A stretch of 64,000 nt of DNA from Formicarius rufipectus (lineage: Eukaryota > Chordata > Aves > Passeriformes > Formicariidae). Shown here piece after piece: positions 14,101 through 27,700 of this stretch. The DNA is taken from assembly GCA_013399695.1 (NCBI GenBank), contig VXAU01001833.1:433188-497187 (forward strand), in the 5' to 3' direction. The translations under genes and the position numbers were made by a program. The stretch's first letter is position 1; every line of letters starts with the position of its first letter. The notes below the pieces were generated by a model. It did no database searches. It saw nothing but the letters and a program-made list of their open reading frames with translations, and was not told where the DNA came from.

Positions 14101-16471
14101 GTAATCCTTTCCTGCCAAGGGGTCTAAGGCATCTAAAGGATTAGCTTCAAGACTGACTCCCTGCTGTAAGTCACAGAAACCTTGTCTAACCTAGCATGCA
14201 TCTGAACCCCTCTCCACAAATATACACCCACCCAACTCATGCTGATGTCAAACTATGTAACACTGAAGTCCCTTTGAAACCCTCTTCAGCTATTAGTGTT
14301 TAGGATCCAGTCTTCCTGGTAATGCCAAATCAAGGCACTCAGTAACCTTACTCAGGCCACGGAAAAGCAGTTTTAAATCCCTGGTTCGTTAGAGTCAAAA
14401 AACCCTTATCTGTAAAGGCATGCTAACTGAGGCTGCTCAGGGATCTGAAGCTGGCCTGTCCCCAACCCAGTCTAGCAGAGCTGCTCCAGTTTACATGGAA
14501 TGCTTGAATGCATTCATCAGGACAGTCTGTACCTTATGAGCTCAGGGCAGTCACCTAAAAACAGACAAATCTGAGTTACAAACTCATCATTCTGTGAGTA
14601 TTCAGAAGAGTAGAATATTCATTGGAGTAAAACTGGGACCACTTCTTGCTCTTCTCCCTTGACATTACAAGCTTTCCCACTGTTCCCCTTATTATCTTAA
14701 ATCCCACAGATCTGATGCTTTCTACTGTGAGTTTCTTTCTGTTTTGGTTATCATCTAATGCCTGTTCACGCAAGTTAGATGTAGCTCCATAGAAATCACT
14801 AGAGTAGTTCTGAAACACAGTCCATGTGGGACCAGTATCAGGCTTTCTTCTGCTAGCACTTTTATGGCTTAATCTTTTCAAGTCTAAATCAAATATTCTC
14901 AGGTCATTCTCATAGACTACCTATAATCAGTGTAAAAGTAGTTGCATGCTACCAGACCTTTGAGAAGATGAAAAATTCACATTAAATGTGTCCTTGCTCA
15001 CACCTTTCATAAAATATTTTTAAACACTTTCACTGTTATTATTAGTAACAGCCATTTGTAATGCAATTCCTACTCATCGATCAGGACCCTGCTGTGCATA
15101 GCATAGCTACGCCAAACATCTCTGTACCAAAGAGTTCATCATTTAAATATGAGATGAGAAACCACATATCAATACAGAGGAAGCAAATGGAAAGAATAAA
15201 AGATTTATCTTATACAACTATGTAAGCAGTGTTTTAGGAAAGGAGAAGAAGGCTGGCAAGGAGCAGTGAGAAATAACCATAAGCAAGCAAAGAACAAGCA
15301 CTGAATGTACAAGCTGAGGTTTTACAGATATCTTCTATAACATGTAGCCGGGATAATAAGAGTGCTGACTGTACCAAAGTACAAGATGTCATTTGTGTCC
15401 TGTTTTCATTTCTATACTGTTTAGTTGTTCAATATTGGATTGCTTTTCCTGTTGCTACATTAGATTTTTTTGCTGTGCTTTAATGAGAACTCTCAAAGTT
15501 CTCTTTTCTATTTTCTGTCATCCTTTCCCTTTTCTCTTTGAATTGCTTTTACTGACTGAAGAATACGTAATAAGGCCTTAGTACCCTGAGTTATTTAAAA
15601 TATTAGCATCAAATAATAATGAAAATTGTGGATTATTTAAATAATTTAAGTTTGATAAGTTATACACTGTTAGAGAACTGTATAAAATGTTATTTTCTTC
15701 CCTTTTACAACTAGACCCAAGCACTCAGTTTCTGAAATGCTTCTGGCTAGTTTCATGCTAACTTTTATACCTGCTGGTCCCTACCTCTTCATTTTTTTAA
15801 CTCTGGCAAACTAAAGTTTTGAGCATTTCTGTCAGATGATTCTACTATTATCAATAATAGAAAAAATACAGAATATTTTGTACACTGCTACTTGTTGACA
15901 TGTTTTGATAATTTTATATTGCAACTTACATGTTATATTGCAAACTTGACTTTGCTCTCATAAGTATTTGTATTACTTTTTCTAGTTTCTACAAGTAAAA
16001 AACTAATTTCTTATTTACATCAGTTGATAAGTGGTCTTGGGTTAATAGTATTGATTTAAATCCCACTGATCTCTTATCCTAGAGTTCAGAAATGAGAATT
16101 TAATAAGTGCTATACAGTAATGAAAACTTTGCACTATCACTATTATAATTCTATAAGATTTTTTCAGTGCAAAGATTTTACTAGTTATAATTTTACCTGT
16201 ACACTGAAAACTGCTTAACTTCTAGCAGTTGATATTAAAAACCATAAAGATATCATTGCCTGCATCTTCTCAGTATTCAGAATATAGAATGACTGAATAC
16301 GAGCAGACTCATCTCTGATGGATAATATCTCCTTTCTTAAGGATCTCCTCCAAAAACATCAACTCTTCTTCTCCATTGAATTTCTCATCTCTCCTAATCA
16401 TTAATCATTAATAACCCTTCACTTAAACTCTTGAGTTGACAGTTAGGAAATATCTAATTGCATTCATACAT

Positions 16472-16584
16472 AAAAGAAGAGAGACCGAGGGGAGGGAAGA
16501 CAAAAAAAAAAAAAAAGAGACCGGGGGGGAGGAAAAAAAAAAAAAAAAAAAAGAAGAGAAAAAAAAGAAGAAGAAAAAAAGAGG
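16472..16584. repeat. Purine-rich low-complexity tract
   Basis: About 113 bp almost entirely of A and G on the plus strand, with only a few C. It includes A-runs of about 14 and 19 bases, a GGGGGGG run and GAA-type units. Open frames on either strand here are lysine/arginine- or serine/phenylalanine-rich artefacts of composition. Confidence 0.9.
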
Positions 16585-17594
16585 CGTATTTCAGCTCTTG
16601 TGTTATTCATAGTGAACAGGCTTTGAGATGGAGACTCTGTCTTTTCCTTTTCCTTCTGTGTTGATGCAGAGTATTCTGTCAAGTGACATGGAAACTGATA
16701 GGTATGTTTCATCATTCAGCTGTACATTTTATACTGGTCTATGTCCTACTTTTAATAACTCAACCTCATATTCCAAGGCAAGGTGAGTTATGATACTGCC
16801 AGTTTCCCTCTGACAGCATTGGTTTACAACTGCACTCAATTTCATATCAGAAAGAGCTTATCTAAGTCAAATCTTCCTTAGGCTTGAACTGCTGTTGCTT
16901 TCATTTTTATTCAGATTCTTGTTGATGCAGATGACAGCAACAACTGAGTCTAAAAAGTTCAGCAAGATTTAAAGACAAATTAAAACCTTTCACTTGACTA
17001 TAGTTGTTGCTCCTTAGGTCTCAGGTATGAAAGCATGAATAAAAAATGAGGAAAGACAAATGGTGGTAAAATATGAACATGCCCCTAGCTTTCAGAGAAA
17101 GACGTGGGTAAGTGAAAAAGAATGACTGAAATTTTTCTTCCATCAACTTGTAGTCTCTCAGGTGCTAAACTAAAGACCGAAGGTAAATTCCTGATGTGAG
17201 GACTACGCCCTACTGAGAATATGTACATGGTGACTACAACTTTTAATATTTTCCTTTCTGGCACAGTCCAGTTGTGACTCATCTGTACTATCAAAACTTC
17301 TTGTCTCTTCAGTTTTACAGTTTAATAAAAAAGTGGTATATTCTTTTTCAGTATCTTTCCTGCAAAAGTCCCATCACATTTATGCTTTGAACTAATGCAT
17401 GCAAGCACTTTTCTTCATGTATTGATTTTTTCATAAGTTTTTACAACACTACAGCAAAATTCAAACACATTCCAAAGCATCATGCCTATCGACTCAGGTC
17501 ACACTCCCCAAGTGATCAATGTGTCATCAGAACATGTTTGCTGAGAAAATTAGTCCAATCCTCTCTAGCTTATACACTACTGAGATCCAACAAG

Positions 17595-17632
17595 AGTTAT
17601 ATAAAATAAATGTAAGTTATATAAAATAAAGT
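17595..17632. repeat. 20-bp tandem duplication
   Basis: Two adjacent copies of an AGTTATATAAAATAAA-containing unit, with a 20-bp period. It is a local duplication with no known function. Confidence 0.75.
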
Positions 17633-18773
17633 GCATAATCATTCAGTAAGACCTTTTTCCTGTTTTCTTACTCTGATTCAGCAGAAACAGTGAGGCCAAA
17701 TGAACACTTTGACTGATTATATTTTTTCAATCAGGTGTTCTTCAGTAATTCTTTGGCTTGAAAGTGGTACTGCTCAAGGGCCAAATGCTTTATCTTTAGA
17801 GTAGAGCAATGAGGATGAATTACAGCACGGTACTAGGCTTTAGTAAGGAACAGATTATGAATATTTCCAGCACTGTTTTCCTCCATATGAATGAACCCAC
17901 ATTCCACCCTTTGATAACTTTTCTATTTTAAAGTTTTTTATGATCAGAAAATAATTCACACACACACATCTTTTCTTTTTCAAATGTAGCAGATTTTGAA
18001 TTTGTGCATGTGTTATTGCTCATGATGTATAAAAAAAATTTAAAACCCCTGTCTAAATACTCTGCAATCCTTTCCAGGACTGTGATTTGGTTTTATAGCA
18101 CTACTTTGAAAAGAATGTATTAATGCACAGCTTCACCTATAAATTCTTATATATGTAAGTAAGTTTTTTCCTGCAAGTTACTGCAGCGGAGTTATGAATA
18201 AAAAGACCACAAGCTCTTGCCCAGCTCCCCTCACCACAAGATTAATTTTGCTGAATGAAGGGTTGGCAAGACAGCGGTGCAAGATACTGATTTAAAATTA
18301 AAAGGGCAACAAAAATGCAGTATGGCACCTGGTTCAGGTCACTGGCTGCTGTCCTTTTCTCTCCAGCTCTCGGGACCTGAACGCTCACATATACTCAGCT
18401 ATTCAGTGAACCCAGACTGACAAATATGTCCTTCAAATTCAGTTCTCAAAAAAGCCTTCAGAGTAGCAAAGATAAAACTGTCCTCCTACAGTACTTTGAA
18501 TACCTTTGAATCCGTGTAAGGGGAAGATTGAGTTTTGTCATGGTAACACAAGTAATGCCACATGGATGAGCATAGGAGTCCTAGACATGAAAGAGTAGTA
18601 ACATCAGTACCTGTACCCTCACTGACCCATCTTCAGCCTGTCATTTATAAATCCTACTGTGTTCTACCGACATCACATATTTTATCACTATTTAAAAACA
18701 CTACAGCCATGTGACTTCACCGCGTGCCTGCACACTGCCTGGTTTAAGACCTACTGGATAAAGCCCTCAGTAA

Positions 18774-18778
18774 CCTTG
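18774..18778. repeat. Target-site duplication, left copy (CCTTG)
   Basis: CCTTG directly precedes the TG start of the LTR. The same five bases follow its terminal CA at 19167-19171. A 5-bp duplication is usual for ERVL-type elements. Confidence 0.85.
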
Positions 18779-19166
18779 TGTCCTGGTTCAGGCCAGGGCA
18801 AGGATAATTTTTTGCAATAGCCAGGGTGGGCATGAGCCAGAAGGGAGAAAAGGACTGTCTTCTGGGGAGTAGAGGTTCTTTCTGGTGGAGAAAATACAGC
18901 AGGGGGGAGCTACCCAGTATTGTTTATTGTCACAGGATCTACGGTGAGCATTTCTGCATGTGAATCACTATCTTTTGCACAATTTTGTTATTAATATTGT
19001 TGCTGTTACTATTTGTTTTCTTATGTCATTGCTGTTTCCAGTAAATTGTTCTTATCTCAACCTCTGATCTTTGCCTTTTGTGCCTCCAGTTGGAGAGCAG
19101 GGAGTGGCATGTGGAGCTTTTTCATGGGAGTACTCAGGTAGAGAATACTATTCTTAAACCACGACA
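18779..19166 (+). mobile_element. Solo LTR, ERVL-type endogenous retrovirus
   Basis: A 388-bp element that begins TGTCCTGGTTCAGGCC and ends TTAAACCACGACA, the terminal form of a common bird ERVL LTR family. It has perfect CCTTG duplications on both sides and no internal retroviral region, so it is a solo LTR left by recombination between two LTRs. A pyrimidine-rich segment with ATCTCAACC near the 3' end sets the plus orientation. The usual AATAAA signal there appears degraded to AGTAAA (19040-19045). It lies antisense to GPR158. I recognise the family from its ends; the exact subfamily needs a repeat library. Confidence 0.88.
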
Positions 19167-19171
19167 CCTTG
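19167..19171. repeat. Target-site duplication, right copy (CCTTG)
   Basis: Exact repeat of the five bases at 18774-18778, directly after the CA end of the LTR. Confidence 0.85.
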
Positions 19172-22118
19172 TCTTGTAGCAAGTCTTACAGCCAACTGTC
19201 CTTTGTGCAGGAATTTGAACTGAAGTCCCTTCCGGCTTAAGCTGTCCAGGGAACACAGTACACAGATACATATAAACACAGAGAATATACACAAATACAT
19301 CTCACCAAATTCCACCTGTACAATCTCTTAGAATTTATGTCATGGCTCCACTAAGTTTCCAATACTCCAAACATTGGCCATATACACAGAGATACCAATA
19401 TCTAATCAAGATCAAGAGACACAGAGCTCTCGCTAATGACAGTTCTTAATGTGGATAATTACATATACAACAGCCTCTAGTTATCTCCTTGATAGTGGCT
19501 ACTAGAATTTTTTAGGATAGGTATGTAGATTAGTGACAAGAGAACCATGAAGAACTATCACACTGTGCTTCTTATTTTTCTGCCATTACAAATACATTTA
19601 CTTGAAAAGTAGAAAATATTCAGTGTTTGCTTCCTACTAATAAAAACAGTATAAAACATTTTTATTAGTATGATTCATGGCAAGGACACAAGTGTTTCCA
19701 GTACGTACAAGGTTTCTGTACTTCATAGCACGAGCTTGTAGTGCAGAGGCCACAGCTTACTTCTCACTTTTGCATTCAAAGCAAGCCAGCTCTCAAGAAA
19801 AAACATATTTACCAGTTAACTTCAAAAAACGTTTGTCTGCAAAGGACATTGACCAAGGCAGAAAAACCACTGCATCATCTTCTGCTGGTTCCCTTGCTTC
19901 TCTGCCCAAGCAAGACAACGTACACATACAATCCAGGCAACACAGTATTTAAAATCTGCCTTTTCTATTGTCTGAACATCTATTCCACTATGATTGAAAT
20001 AAAATGGAAAGACCATTTTCTAGAGCACTAGGAAAGTCTGTAGTGAATTATCTCAGAGTATGTATTTACACAGTGTCCTTGAACAATAACATGAACACCA
20101 AGGATAGGCATGTTCTTTACCCAAAACAAGAACAGTAAAATGACAAGGGTTTATCCTAAAAGCTTTAAACACTATTTTGTGAGTAAAGAAGATGTAATTA
20201 TATTCTGAAAAAGAATCAGCCTAAATATCTGGGGTATCAGAGCAGTCTTGCAGTGCTGAATGGGTTGGAAAAAGCCAATCTTTAATTTGACCTCAGTGCA
20301 CATCAGTGCGTACAGAATAATCAGCTACTGAGCTCTTGCAACACACCCCTTATAGGAATACTTGAGGGACAAATGCATAAAAGTATTTTGCACTGTTTCA
20401 TTTTCACATTCATTAATATCAAAATCAGAGCTTTCCAGTGGCCTTGCTCTGCTCAGGACTATTACGACTGACAGAGCTACCACAGCCTCATCCTCCCAAC
20501 CCTCATGGCTCACTTCTTCCATGCTAATGCATACTGGTCATTTGAGGGAAAAAACTCACAGCCATATTTAAGCTCCACTACTCCTCACTTTCTATTCCTC
20601 CTCATAACTCAAAAGGGTAGGTGATTCTAGCTTGAGCATGACAGAGGAAGGAAGATAGCTCCAGAAACAGCTCCTAACACATAACACATGCAACAAGGTG
20701 TCTGAGCACAAAGTTTATCCCAGGATTCACTAGTGAACTACTTCATGAGCATTAGGAAGTCATTTTATGACTACCTCACAGTAAAAAAATGTTTCCTGAT
20801 ATCTGGTCACAATTTCCTATTTTTCAACTCGTACCTATTACAGATGTCTAAGATCAGCTGAGATCTGATCTCTAATGCAATTAACTGGCTACTCTCACAA
20901 TATTGTTCTTGCGCTCACTTTAGTCTTTGTAGCATGCAAAGAATTTTTAAACCTGTGCTAGTGTGTTCCAAGCATTAGAAAGAGAGGCAGTTAGGAGAGG
21001 TCTAAAAGTTTCACCATAGCTTGTATTTCCAGAAAAGGAAAGTAATGAGAATCCTCCCCTCAGATGCCACGTATGGAAGACAAGGGACTCATTCATAAGA
21101 TGGCTGGGGTTTGGCTTTCTATTCAAAATCTAAGAACCAAGAAATAACAGCAAAATCAATCAGGAAGCCTACTGTTCCTTTGGAGGAGGCCCACTGATAA
21201 TTGGAAAGACTAAATAAAGGGAAATTAGAGATGTTACTGTGAGACTACAGAAAATGTAAGAAATGAGAGCTTCATAAATGAGAGCTGCCCAGCAACTTCT
21301 GGGTAAAATCTCTGCATTTGTAATAGTCAAATCTCATCTGGCTGCTTATAATTCAGGAAAGATCAGAGTGTTGTTATCAGCATAGCAGAATTTGAATAAT
21401 AAATTTAGGTGGAGACCATCATTTGCACTTCCCATTTGGTTAGAAGGGCATCGTAACAGCTGTTTTTCTCACCAAAAGCAGCTGACTGGTGATATTATTT
21501 TTCAATTAATGATATTACACTAGGAATAGAGTACTGCATGTAGACATGAAAACAATGACAATTAGTGAAAGAAATTCAGAGATGTAACAAAGTAGGTTTT
21601 GGTTTCCATTTAATTGGAGGGTAGGGAAAGTCAGAGATGCAATAAACCCCTTCTGGACACAGTGAAATTTGTATGCTGAAGGCTCTCAAAACAATCTGAG
21701 ACAGACTGAGTGAACAGATCCAGGAAAAGCGAGAATTAGGAAAGCATAGAAGAGTGGAGACTAAAGACTTAAAGCTGTGTTGGCAAAATCTAAGGGGATT
21801 TTGTTTTGCAAATAAGAATGTAATTTTGCACTGAATCCTTAAATGAACAGTGATTTCAGTTATTCAGAACTGAAATGCTGTCACTTTATGTCTTTACATT
21901 ATTACATGCACCAAGCTAAGCCGTGTAATTCCACGCTTGGTTGAGTCTGAAAGTAAAGCTTTTTGGTTTTATATTCCAAACCACAACGCAATACAAAAAG
22001 GAAAATAGCCTTATGTTATAGGACAACACCTTACTGTAGTGATGCTTGTGAACTACATTCCATATGTTAACTTGCACTTTAAGTGCAACTTCCACATCTG
22101 TGGAAAACATAAATTAAT

Positions 22119-22130
22119 GTGTGTGTGTGT
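22119..22130. repeat. (GT)6 microsatellite
   Basis: Six GT dinucleotides in a row, flanked by AT-rich intron. Confidence 0.85.
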
Positions 22131-23226
22131 ATAAGAGGTGAGATCTGTATTTAGTACCTTTAAAGCTTTAATGGATTTCTTTGTCATAAAATGAGGACCA
22201 AATCAAATAGCTGAAACAACAAGCTCTGAGTACATTACTTCTAAGTCTTTAACCACATCACTACATTACAGAATATTCCCGATTCTTCTCAGAAGGAAAC
22301 AAAACCACCAAATAACATGAAGGAGTGGATAAACAATGGATACGACCCAGGAAAAACAAGTTCTCCTTTGCAAGTGCATGACTTATGACCAGTGTGTAAA
22401 TTGATAATACATGCTCTATGCCCTGCTATGAATGAATGTGTCAGTTGGTACAAATGAGACTCTACATTTGGACCTTGGGTTTTCTTTCTTGTTCCATTCT
22501 GCTCTGTTTTGAGCTCCTTTTCCAGACATTAAGTGGGTGAGCACCCTGAGATACTGTCCATGTACAGCAAAATATCAAGAGTTCACATTTCAAGGACTCA
22601 CTCCCTATAATGCACACCTTGAAGCTTTTTTTCCTTAAATAACAGACCTCTCTGGCTATGCTTTATAGCCCTCACACATATATTGTTTCACTGTCCTGCC
22701 CTGGATCAGAAATTTATGAAAACTTCCTTGTAGTGAACTGAGGAACAGAGATATTGAAAATTTTCATTTTATAAAACCATATTCTTCTGGTTGGTGAAAT
22801 CAGGACTAATTTATCTGTCTGAACATTAATATGAGTTCCCACTACGAAATTCATTACATTGCTCACCTAAAACCCTCAAAATAGAAATGATAAAATTTCT
22901 CTCTTTTTTTGTGTCAGTCCATAGGAGGAATAGCCTGATTAGCAATTACCTGTGTAAGAAAGAAAAGAGTACCCCAGCAAAGAGGGTGGGAACACAGAAC
23001 TGCTAGAAGCGAGAAACCAGGTCATATACTTTGCCTATTAGTTTCTACCAGAATGTGTTCTCAGTGGACAGTATTATAAAGTATGAGAAAGACAATCTCT
23101 GGTCAAGTATCTACACACAAACTGCGAGACAGGCTAATCAGGAATTTTCCGCAAAATGTTTTCCTCATAAAACATCAAACTCTTAATTTTTCCACTTGCT
23201 GTACATTTAACACTCCTGCTGTCAGT

Positions 23227-23246
23227 GGGGGGAGGGGGGGGGAAAG
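23227..23246 (+). repeat. G-run, possible quadruplex-forming
   Basis: A run of six G, one A and about nine G, followed shortly by GG. Strand composition fits a G-quadruplex on the plus strand, which is the non-template-like strand relative to neither visible exon. No function can be read from it. Confidence 0.5.
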
Positions 23247-24672
23247 GACCTGTCTAAATGTCAGTGAAAACTTGAGAGGATGCTCAGGTTATTGAACCCC
23301 TCCCTCCAAGGACCACTTCCTGTCTTCTCCATCTGTGTTTAAAGGTTATGGATGACCACCAGCTCTTGCATCTAAGAGCATAGCCCTTCAAGCCAACTGC
23401 TGAGAGAAATCTTTATCCACCAACAATATCTCAGTCCCCCTGATGCTGAGCACCTGAAGACAGACAACCACCAAAAGACATTCGTCCTCTGTGAAATGGA
23501 ATGCTTTATGCCATGACCTTCTGCAAATGCTCCACAGCACCAGGTGAGGAAGCAGTGCATGGGATTCCTGTTCTGTTCATCAGAAGGACATATAAAAGAT
23601 GCTCTGAAAACCCAAGGGAGAGGTATTTATTGTAGGTTGTAAAAAACATTTGTACAATATGGAAAAAACAGAAACTTTGCCTCCCTGACATTTGCAAAGT
23701 GAAAGACAAAAAAATACACAAATCTCTCCGAGAAATGCAGACACTTCTTTAGAACTGGAAAGACCCACACAATTCAAAACATAATGTATAAAGATTCCAT
23801 CAGGATTTGTTTTTATGATAGTATTCTTCACACATTCTACTACAGTTTACTTGCAACTTGTTCTGCAACTACTGAAGTTTTGTTATCCAGCTCATCTCTC
23901 AGTAACTATGTGTTGATCTGTAAAAGCTCAGAAGATTCCGACTACTGAGGAAAAGAGAACATAAACATATTTTAAATCAGTCCACAATTCTGTCCTTGTT
24001 TCTGTCTCCTGACCTGCATGTTTATCAACTTCTTTCAATTTACACGTTGATGTCTTATTGTATCTAGCCATTGTATTGGTTTTGTGTGACAATCAACAAA
24101 CTCAGTTTTCCTGGCATTTTCCAAAAGAGAATGGATCCAAATTTCTGTGAGTTTTGTAATATATTTCTCATGTGACTGTACTTGCAGCGTAGGGATAATA
24201 CCATCTAATGTTCCCAAACACAGAGGTCAAATAGAAACGCAGATGTTGCAGATATCACATAGCTTCAGAAACATCAAAACACATACCAGTAACCCATTTA
24301 AATAACTACTTTCCTTGATGCTACATTTCAGAGAAATACTTGCTATAAGCAGTGCCTTCCTTTTACACACCTTGCTTATTTTTCCCATAACACAGATTTG
24401 AAAGGCGTCACCTCTAAAAAAATCTTAGCTTAACCCAGAACATCTGAAAACTTTGAAGTTTAAAACCACTGGCAAGTTCACTAAATTGAAAACAGAGAAT
24501 TATTACAACTACAGTAAAACATGTGAGTGTTTTAAAGAATATTTACAGAACACAGCACATTTTACAGTTAGATTAAACTAATAATTAGTTTTGACATTAA
24601 TGTTTTCACCAAAGTCATTCACATAATGTTGGCAAGGATATAAATTTTTTTAGAAGTTATAGTTTGACTTAC

Positions 24673-24741
24673 TGGGAAGTACAGAAGAAGTGATCCAAAA
24701 AGAATGGTTTCCAACAGCACCAGCCCCGATGCCCTGATACT
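24673..24741 (-). CDS. GPR158: GPR158 internal exon C (intracellular loop 1 and start of TM2)
   Basis: This 69-bp exon encodes exactly 23 residues, beginning SIRASGLVLLETILFGS and ending LLLYFP. It is too short to stand out as an open frame and was found by looking for the segment that follows the KAK end of exon B. It matches GPR158 loop 1 and the first part of helix 2, with a Val where I recall Ile in mammals. On the minus strand the acceptor is TTTTTGTCTTCTAG and the donor is CCA|GTAAGT. Both junctions are phase 0, so it joins in frame to exon B. The rest of helix 2 and helix 3 should lie on the next exon, which I could not find between here and position 1. Confidence 0.95.
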
Positions 24742-27700
24742 CTAGAAGACAAAAACCAACACAAAATATTAGAAAATTCTCTTTGTGTGGCATTTCAATG
24801 CTGGGTTCTTAAGAGAAGGCACCTTCACTTTTGTCAGTATAACACTTCCACTGTAATGCTTATTAAAGCAGAATATTAAGCTGTCTGTCATACTGGCATG
24901 CTCCACACTCTAATTCACAGGTCCATTAAAATGGTTCTGTTTAACAAAATTCAATTTTAAAAAGTCACTTAAATATGTTAAATACTATTCAATACAAATT
25001 ACCTGGATACAATGTGAAACTGCTAAATTTGTCATGAATTATGGATCATGGGAATTAAAGATACAAATTTAACTGTAGAATTTGTTCTGCACTGTTTAAA
25101 TTTCAAAAAGTCCTTTGAATATTTTTACTTATTTAATATTAATGACTTGAATTCTACAATATGTATTAATAAATACAATTCTACTGAATACAGTGTGCCC
25201 TTAGATTGAAAGTGCCTTTATTTTTTTCTGAAATTTTGTACAAAGATGTTGATTCAGACATTAACTTGTCAGGACTGTAAAATACCATGCCATTTCTTGA
25301 CTGACTCTAATGTAGTCTCTCCATTATGTTTTCTTACATCTTAAACAAAAAAAAAATCAATTATTTTTCCTAACACAAAGTGTTTTCCAGTAAGTTTGAT
25401 GATTTATGTATAGTGCAACTGTACCTTATCTTAAAGACAAAACATCAGCACTGCTTCCCATTTCTTTAATCCTTTCTTTCCCCAGAGGGTTTCACACTTT
25501 GTGATGTCAAGTTCCCAGTACAATATCCAAAAATTATAAAAAGCATTATAAGACCATGTCCACAAGACTCCTTTTGTGGCCCCGATTCTGTCATAGGTGG
25601 AAGCGTCACATGTTTTGGTACAGATTTTCTTCATAACATCTTCATAAGACAACATTTTTCTCTCTGGGAGCTAATGCAGAGGGGTCTGCCCAACACCATA
25701 CAAGACAGTGGCAGAGGTCAGCAAACTCATCTCTCATGACTGAACAATATTCAAACCACTGAAGAACTTATTTTTTCTTACTTTGTACAAAGCTGTACAT
25801 TTTTATGTGTTGTAGAATTCTGTATATGACAGAATGCCCGACTAAGGAAGAAACAGACTTCATACAGGGAAGATGGACATTATCTAAAACATCTGGTCTT
25901 CATAAAGCTTCTCTGTGAACAACCTTTTCTAAATAAGTCTATCACAATCTCATCAGTCTTTTCTTGTCAAGTTTTTTTCTGGGTGGCATGATCATAAGAG
26001 AACCTACAGGGGCAAAGAACTTCAGCATTTACAGCTGTTCTCCCAAAACAAGTAATTAACACATTGTTTTCTTCCCACCTGTGTCCAGTAGGGACCATTC
26101 TCTGTGAATTCTGTCTATGCATTTCTCCTTTTGCCTTAAAAGAAGCATGGCTTACAAAGCAACACTGAAATTCAAAATGAGCCTGACTCCTGTGTTTTTA
26201 TCTCAGTCTTCAATACAAGGAAAATGGAGCTTTTAACCCAATCTTTAAAGATACCCTAACTCTTCTTAACAGGATTCCTCAGCAAATGGAGGAGACATTC
26301 CAGAACAAACGAATGCCATCCACAGTGATGAAAAAAGCATAAAACTTCAAAAAGAAAGAGTATGACCAAAGAACTACTTCTGTGTAAGTGCAGAGAAAAG
26401 AAAATATAGAAGTATGAGAATTCTCCCAAATTACACTTTTGAAACTGCCAATTTTCTGTACTACAAAGAAAAAAACATATTGTTATAATAGATTTTAAAA
26501 ATACAAGTTCTTTTCTTCCATAATGACCACTATATTCCAAGAGATAAAGTCCAGGAAGAAAAAACTTCATTCAGCATTGAAGTTAGAAGAACAGGGAATA
26601 ACTAAGAGGAGAAAACCAAAACTAAAGCAAAATGTTTTAAAATTAATCTATTAAAGATACTTTCTATTAGACAAACTGGTATTTCCAGCAGCCTCTGAGT
26701 AATAGTTTTTCCACCAAGAGCTAAATCTTCCACTGTACAGACTTTGCCAATATGGGTCCCTCAGGCATGGCTGGGGGCAGCATCACAAATCCATGACTTC
26801 ATGGGCACCTGCAACACACAGAAGTGAACATGCCCACACACACCTCAAGAAAAAAGCCTTTGCTCTTTAAAGAAAATAAACAAAAGAATGTAAACTCATG
26901 ATAACCTGAAATCTCACCAGCTGGTGTCCACCTATACTGGCTACACAAATAAAATTCTCTGATGGAAAACACAGAAATCAGGGCATTTTAGGATACAGCT
27001 CTGAAACTTCATGCAGTTGGATCTTCTTCCACTTGCATGTAACATTAGTTCAATTTCTTTTTCTCATCCTTAACAGCTGCTTGGTCTTACGCATCTGCCT
27101 TGCTTGTTGGCATTTATTCTGGTTTTACTTATATATTTCTCTGGCTGTTCATCTTGTGTACAGTTTGCTTATTGCCACTTTGTTTATGTGCTCATTTTCC
27201 TTTCAGGGTTTCATTTCTGTGTTTACTTACTTGTGTCTGTGAAACTGTCCTTCCTGGAGTTCTTTGTCTCACTCTGTGGTTACACATGGCTGACACCTAA
27301 GTGATACTGCACTTTATTTGGCTTCTAGTTTCACAGTAACTTTCATATTTAACTTAGCCACCTATATAATCCGCTTCTGGAGAGCTGCAAAGGATACTTG
27401 TTTGTTCCAGTGCCTTAGGGATTGTTCATTCTTACATCGATTCATTCTATCTTGACCACATTAGTAGCCTTTGAGGTAAACAGTCATTCCTTATCCTTGA
27501 ATCTCAGAAAGTAACACCATTTCCACAGCAAATCACATTAAAGAAGCAAAGTCATATGTGCCTCTTGGGCACTGCTAAAGAGTCATAAATAAAAGTCTAA
27601 CAATTACTTGCATGAAGGAAATGTAGAAAATATAGCTGTCCAACCTGCATCAAGTGTAACAAAACAAAAAGCTGAAATTATACCTAAACATGCACAGAAG

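Larger units (their letters stand above)
1..24672 (-). other. GPR158: GPR158 intron downstream of exon C (partial)
   Basis: AT-rich sequence on the 3' side of exon C, running off the left edge of the window. I found no further GPR158 coding segment, looking especially for the helix 2-3 region with its conserved Trp-Ala-Arg stretch. Open frames here are short and look random. Recognisable contents are an old CR1 tail near 1.84 kb, an AAAC-type simple repeat near 11.15 kb, a purine tract near 16.5 kb, a 20-bp tandem duplication near 17.6 kb, and a solo LTR at 18.8-19.2 kb. The rest shows nothing I can name. Confidence 0.8.

Noticed and set aside
16458..16715. Lys/Arg-rich plus-strand and Ser/Phe-rich minus-strand frames
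   Set aside because: Direct translations of the purine tract, with no sequence outside it to support a protein.
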